From assembly GCA_039105265.1 (NCBI GenBank), contig JAPFFF010000002.1, positions 9,548,001 to 9,612,000 of the forward strand: a DNA stretch of 64,000 nucleotides. Reading direction: 5' to 3'. Of the stretch, positions 60,041-64,000 are shown piece after piece (the stretch's first letter is position 1; each line of letters starts with the position of its first letter). The notes under the pieces were generated by a model. That model did no database searches and was not told the DNA's origin. It saw nothing but the letters and a program-made list of their open reading frames with translations. Both the position numbers and the translations under genes were made by a program. The stretch comes from Tritrichomonas musculus. Lineage: Eukaryota > Parabasalia > Tritrichomonadida > Tritrichomonadidae.

Positions 60041-61368
60041 AAAAAACTAAAATGGCGTCTCCCGAGCCATTTCATTTCATTTAAAAATATACTAATACAA
60101 ATAAAAAATGCAGTAAAATTATAAGTAGTTATCCCCATAGAAACAAAAAAAAGTTGAGATATTTTTAAAATATTAGTTTTTTGATTGTGTTTTAAATATA
60201 TCTCAGCTAAATTAATATAAAATCTTATTTTTATCATTTATAAAGATTTTTGATATAATTAAAAACATTAATAAGCATCTATCAAACAAAAATAACAATT
60301 ATTTATTGAATTATTTAGTTTTTTGTTCCCCAAAATAGATCTGCATTTTTCAGTCTCTATAATGATGTTCAAGAAATAAAATATTATTTTTTAATTATTA
60401 TACAATAAAGATATATTATATTTATTTTAAATAGTATAAAATATTTAAAATATTATGAGATATTTGAAAAATTAAAAAACGGTTATTTTTTGTATATTTA
60501 GATCTCGCACCTTTATTATAAGAATATTTTAATAGAAAACATTTTCCTAATTTTGCGTATATACTGAGATATGATCAAAGAAAGTTGCCAAAATTGAGAG
60601 GAATTTCTATTCAAATGTAGTATAATTTTGTAATTGTCTTTTCTCGAAAATTTGGCGGACGATTTTTCTAAAAATTTAATATAATATATAATGCAATGTA
60701 TACTACTATTTAAGATAAATGTAATATACCGGTCATTCGTTGGCTCTGTTCTGGAATCGCTTTTTCCAAAAAAAATCGTAAAATCGGCTAAAAATAGTGT
60801 AAATCGCTTTATCTCGGGATATATACTTATAATGCGCAATTTTTTGCTTAATCGTGTTTTTAACATCATAATAAGACAAATAACCAATTTTTGGGTAAAA
60901 ATATTGAATTTTGGCCGATATTGTTAGTAACGAATTTTTTTGTATTTTTATCTTATATATATTTAATATAAAAAATCTCATTCTTCACGGATAGGAGTTT
61001 TTGGTTATTACTCTATTTACAATAAACATACAATCCTATAATTTTATAATCATATACAATACAGTAATGCAATTATTGTTATACTGATTATGTAGGTACA
61101 CCTATTTTTTTTTCTGACATTTAATGCAAAAATACAGAAATCAAATTTTTGAAATATATTTTATTAATAACTCGATGCAAAGCGAAGCTAATAAAAATAT
61201 AGCAATTGATATATATTAAGATGCTTGCAATATATATTGAACTTTATATTAAATAAAATGTTATCGTTTAATTTAAATCTAATAGAAAATAAATAATTAA
61301 AAAGTTTGTTTAAAATTATTTTACTTATTCTTATTTAATATGTGCTAAAGATTTCTTTAGATTTCTTT

Positions 61369-61540
61369 TTTATCATTATCATGTATCGCATTAGTTTGAT
61401 AATAAAATTATTTTACTTATTCTAATTTCAGTTAAAATTTCAATATTATATTCCCATATGTATCAACTATCAAAGAAAAATCTCCATACGGTGTCTCATA
61501 AAAAATTTTAACTGAAATTATTATCATTAACATGAATCGC
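61369..61540. repeat. Inverted and direct repeats downstream of the BTB/F5-8C gene
   Basis: AATTTCAGTTAAAATTT near 61425 is mirrored exactly by AAATTTTAACTGAAATT near 61504. Flanking these, TTATCATTATCATGTATCGC and a near copy (TTATCATTAACATGAATCGC) form a direct repeat at about 61372 and 61520. Confidence 0.7.
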
Positions 61541-61729
61541 ATTTTTAATTAATAAAAATTTTTATCTAAACATTTTTTTATTATTATTAAGTAAATGATT
61601 TATTCTGATTTATTAAATTAACTTCTTCATCCTACAGGAATTGATAATTTGCATATATTTACAAAACTGGTATAAAAACTAGGATGTTTGGATTAAATGA
61701 CCAAAAAATTCAATGTGAAAGAATGCAAA

Positions 61730-63490
61730 TTATCTTGAAGTACCTCCATTTTTCAGCTTAGCATGTTCTTTTTGAATAAGTTTGATGAATCTAATAGGAG
61801 GACAAGATTTCTCAAATTTTTTACAATCTAATAATTTGTCATCGCTTTGTCCATTCGGTGTCTCATATAAACAGGTCCAATCTTCATCATTTTTTTTATC
61901 ATTGTCAGTTACAATGATTCTGTATTGAGTTGTAACGTGCCATCCAGCTTTTTTGAATCGATATCCAGTTAAAATTGCATAACCTTTTGTGATTTCATAT
62001 TTAAAATATGGATTATTTTCACCAAGTGTTATAATTAATTCTTTATTATTGAGATCATAGAAGTTATTGAAATCATATATTGAGGTATATATAAAAACGC
62101 CACATCTATGAGGATCTTTATCTTCTCTTTCTTCAATTAATGATTCAAAAATGCTTTTAGAATCATTTTTTGATTTAAATAATTCAATTGTTTGAAAAAT
62201 TGGCCATGTATCTTGATTTGATACATCATTCTTTGGGTAGAATGTAATTTTTTTAATTGGAGTTTTGCCATTCAATGGAATGCAATATATTCGTTTTGAC
62301 TCATCTTTATCATGAAACATTTGAAGTTTGTCATTTGAAACAAATTCTTCTTCTTCATCATTAATTTTGTATGAAAATGAATGCGGTATATTAGATTCAT
62401 TGCCATTATTGAATCCCTGAATTTTTAATAACTCTGCTTCAACTTTGTTCTCAAGTTCTATCGAGAAAGAATGCATTTTACTTTTATTAGCATGAACACA
62501 AGAAATTAAACCTTTGATTTCTTTTTTCTCTGGAGAGATAACACTAAATTTATCTGCTGAAGATAATGATACAACAAATTCAGGATCTTTATCAAATTTA
62601 TTTTGTTTATTTGCCTGTTTAATTGCTAAAAAATGGCAAATGCCATTATTATCTTCAGGTTTTGATTCATCAAATTCAAAATTATGATAGTTTTGTTTTT
62701 CGATTGTATCGTCTTTTTCTTTTATCAATTCCTTCAATTGAGTAATTTCCTTGTCTTTTTTTTGAAGTTGATCTTTAAGTGATTTTCTATCAAAAAAATG
62801 AGTTTTGGCAATCGACTCGCAGTTAAGAAAATTAAAACTAAATTTATCGTTTAATTGTATTAATTTTTCTTCAAAAGAGATTAAATCATCAATGTTATTA
62901 AATTTAATAAGAGAAAGTAAAACAGGTGCATTTTTATCGGAATTGTCCAAATAATCGAATAAAAAGTTTGATATTTCGATCCTAAATTCATTTTGTTCAA
63001 AATATTTGGAAAAGATTGAATATAAAATATTAATTGGAAGTGAAGAAAAGTTATCTTTGTCATTAGTAATAAAATATATCAAATTGGACGAAATTAAATT
63101 GATTTCATTATCTTGTTCAAAGTTTAGTTTCAATTCATCATAATTAGGAAGATTTTGAATCTGAATTTTATAATTTAATAATTCTATAACTAATTTTTGA
63201 TTGTTTTTTGATATATGATCATATATTTTTGTGGTTAAATCTGTAACCTTGTATTTTATTGAAAGATAATAAAGTTGAAAAATCATTTCTTTGTTATTAA
63301 AAATATCTGAGTAATATAAGCTTTCTCTTTGGCAGATTGATATGAAGAGTTTAAATGCTGACTCTGTTATATCAATTGGCTCTTTTGGCAGATATATTTT
63401 TTCTTGTTTACGATATATAACAAAATTATCTAAAAAATAATATGATGTTTGTATTAATTGTAATAAATAGGCCTCTGTTTGATATTCCAT
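61730..63490 (-). CDS. BTB-like protein with coiled coil and F5/8-type C domain
   Basis: 586 residues. The N-terminal ~250 residues are a helical, BTB/BACK-like region (FKLFISICQRESLYYSDIFN, LPINILYSIFSKYFEQ). A heptad coiled coil follows at ~240-270 (DQLQKKDKEITQLKELIKEK). The remainder has two galactose-binding-like folds: one at ~300-430 (FSIELENKVEAELLKIQGFN, KKITFYPKNDVS) and the C-terminal F5/8-type C at ~440-580 (FKYEITKGYAILTGYRFKKA, WTCLYETPNGQ, PPIRFIKLIQKEHA). There is no signal peptide. The chosen ATG is the first in frame, but the frame stays open for ~45 protein-like codons upstream (FHFQFDRFNVFYDEHFQIDR), so the true start or a lost 5' end may lie further out. Function is inferred as an intracellular adaptor. 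Confidence 0.85.
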   Translation of the reverse strand: MEYQTEAYLLQLIQTSYYFLDNFVIYRKQEKIYLPKEPIDITESAFKLFISICQRESLYYSDIFNNKEMIFQLYYLSIKYKVTDLTTKIYDHISKNNQKLVIELLNYKIQIQNLPNYDELKLNFEQDNEINLISSNLIYFITNDKDNFSSLPINILYSIFSKYFEQNEFRIEISNFLFDYLDNSDKNAPVLLSLIKFNNIDDLISFEEKLIQLNDKFSFNFLNCESIAKTHFFDRKSLKDQLQKKDKEITQLKELIKEKDDTIEKQNYHNFEFDESKPEDNNGICHFLAIKQANKQNKFDKDPEFVVSLSSADKFSVISPEKKEIKGLISCVHANKSKMHSFSIELENKVEAELLKIQGFNNGNESNIPHSFSYKINDEEEEFVSNDKLQMFHDKDESKRIYCIPLNGKTPIKKITFYPKNDVSNQDTWPIFQTIELFKSKNDSKSIFESLIEEREDKDPHRCGVFIYTSIYDFNNFYDLNNKELIITLGENNPYFKYEITKGYAILTGYRFKKAGWHVTTQYRIIVTDNDKKNDEDWTCLYETPNGQSDDKLLDCKKFEKSCPPIRFIKLIQKEHAKLKNGGTSR

Positions 63491-63950
63491 TTCTTCATAT
63501 ATGATTTGCTTTTTTTCTTCATGAATACGATCAATTTGAAAATGCTCATCATAAAAGACGTTAAATCTATCAAATTGAAAATGGAAAATATTTATAAATC
63601 AATATATCTTAGAAAACAAAACAAAAAATAATAAATAAACCACAAAATTTTAAAGTATGATTTCAAGATATTTTTAAATTATCAAAATAAAGCATTATAT
63701 AAAAATATGTATTTTTTTTAAGGGTGCTCTTTAAACGGTCGCCGTGGAAAATATAAATATCTTCACATATATTATGAATTAATTGTCATAAATAGAATAT
63801 TTATTTGTTATCCTTTTTATGCGAAAGAAGCAGGACGTCCAGAGTGGACATCGCCTAATTGAGAGTAATTGAATAGAAATAAATAATTTATTCAAAATCT
63901 TTCAAAAAAAATTTAATGATTATTTTTTCTTTCTTAGGAAATAAATAAAA
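63491..63950. other. Divergent promoter region
   Basis: Apart from the open upstream extension of the BTB/F5-8C gene (to about 63600) I see only a GC-richer patch near 63830 (GACGTCCAGAGTGGACATCG), a short imperfect palindrome. Confidence 0.45.
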
Positions 63951-64000
63951 ATGCAAACGCTGAATTTCTTTTCTGGCAGGGTCAATTGGGTTATAATACC
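63951..64000 (+). CDS. Start of a gene cut by the right edge
   Basis: ATG followed by MQTLNFFSGRVNWVII with balanced codons after an A-rich leader (AATAAATAAAAATG). Too short to identify; called because composition changes sharply at the ATG. Confidence 0.4.
   Translation, partial: MQTLNFFSGRVNWVII

Larger units (their letters stand above)
55111..60513. repeat. Four copies of a 15-bp motif in alternating orientation
   Basis: AGAAGTGCGAGAACT at 55111 (+), AGTTCTCGCACCTCT at 56475 (-), AGAGGTGCGAGAACT at 58260 (+) and AGATCTCGCACCT at 60500 (-). The second and third are perfect inverted copies over 15 bases and enclose the unknown gene at 56694 and its broken copy. The outer two differ by one base. 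The motif is far less AT-rich than the region. Confidence 0.75.
58909..61729. other. 2.8-kb gene-free AT-rich interval
   Basis: Carries the duplicated module (59053-60040), the fourth 15-bp motif (60500) and the 17-bp inverted repeat near 61.4-61.5 kb, each listed separately. The frames around 60.5-60.98 kb on both strands are AT-driven and not called. Confidence 0.5.

Noticed and set aside
60516-60981. Overlapping frames of 78-123 codons on both strands
   Set aside because: Mutually overlapping, Ile/Lys/Phe-rich, no plausible start context or family.

Overview
The window is nuclear DNA of a trichomonad, most likely Tritrichomonas foetus or a close relative. The evidence is a partial 18S rRNA gene (44697-45768) that reads like the Tritrichomonas gene as I remember it, very AT-rich spacers, genes without visible introns, stop codons that often sit inside TAAA (the trichomonad poly(A) signal), and lineage-typical families: BspA-like leucine-rich repeats, Sel1-repeat kinases, ankyrin-LRR proteins, giant multi-pass adenylate cyclases, papain-like proteases and a secreted sialidase. 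The assignment rests on memory of these families, not on a search.

Layout. 1-2.2 kb: the end of a pseudokinase gene and a cathepsin-L-like protease. 2.6-7.7 kb: a 1698-residue membrane adenylate cyclase with a PAS domain. 9.6-12.3 kb: a polytopic membrane protein and a sialidase. 13.5-17.8 kb: a 1428-residue type I surface protein. 19.9-23.9 kb: a TMEM62-like membrane metallophosphoesterase, a 450-bp foldback element and a GC-rich calponin-homology gene. 24.1-35.7 kb: Sel1 and kinase genes (a Sel1 relic, a pseudokinase-Sel1 fusion, a TKL-like kinase, a kinase with about 27 Sel1 repeats), a BspA-like membrane protein and an alpha/beta-hydrolase remnant. 35.9-39.4 kb: mobile DNA, namely a mariner relic, a 1.63-kb element with about 396-bp terminal inverted repeats, and tyrosine-recombinase relics. 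39.6-43.9 kb: two convergent ankyrin-LRR paralogues, one intact and one broken. 44.4-46.9 kb: a truncated 18S gene joined to a broken RCC1-kinase gene. 47-54 kb: a HAD phosphatase, a BTB/F5-8C protein, an SLC45-like transporter and a microbial-type PARG. 54.4-61.7 kb: a very AT-rich tract with foldbacks, repeated modules and an unrecognised 184-residue protein with a broken tandem copy. 61.7-63.5 kb: a second BTB-like/F5-8C protein. A gene start is cut by the right edge.

Themes. Host-interface products (protease, sialidase, BspA protein, large surface protein) sit among signalling proteins (cyclase, kinases, pseudokinases). Several genes exist as an intact copy plus a decayed relative, which fits the duplication-rich genomes of trichomonads. 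The least explained part is 54.6-61 kb: four copies of a 15-bp motif alternate in orientation, and the middle pair brackets the unknown 184-residue gene like short terminal inverted repeats. Several reading frames extend upstream of any ATG; for those I chose the first plausible ATG and say so in the entry.
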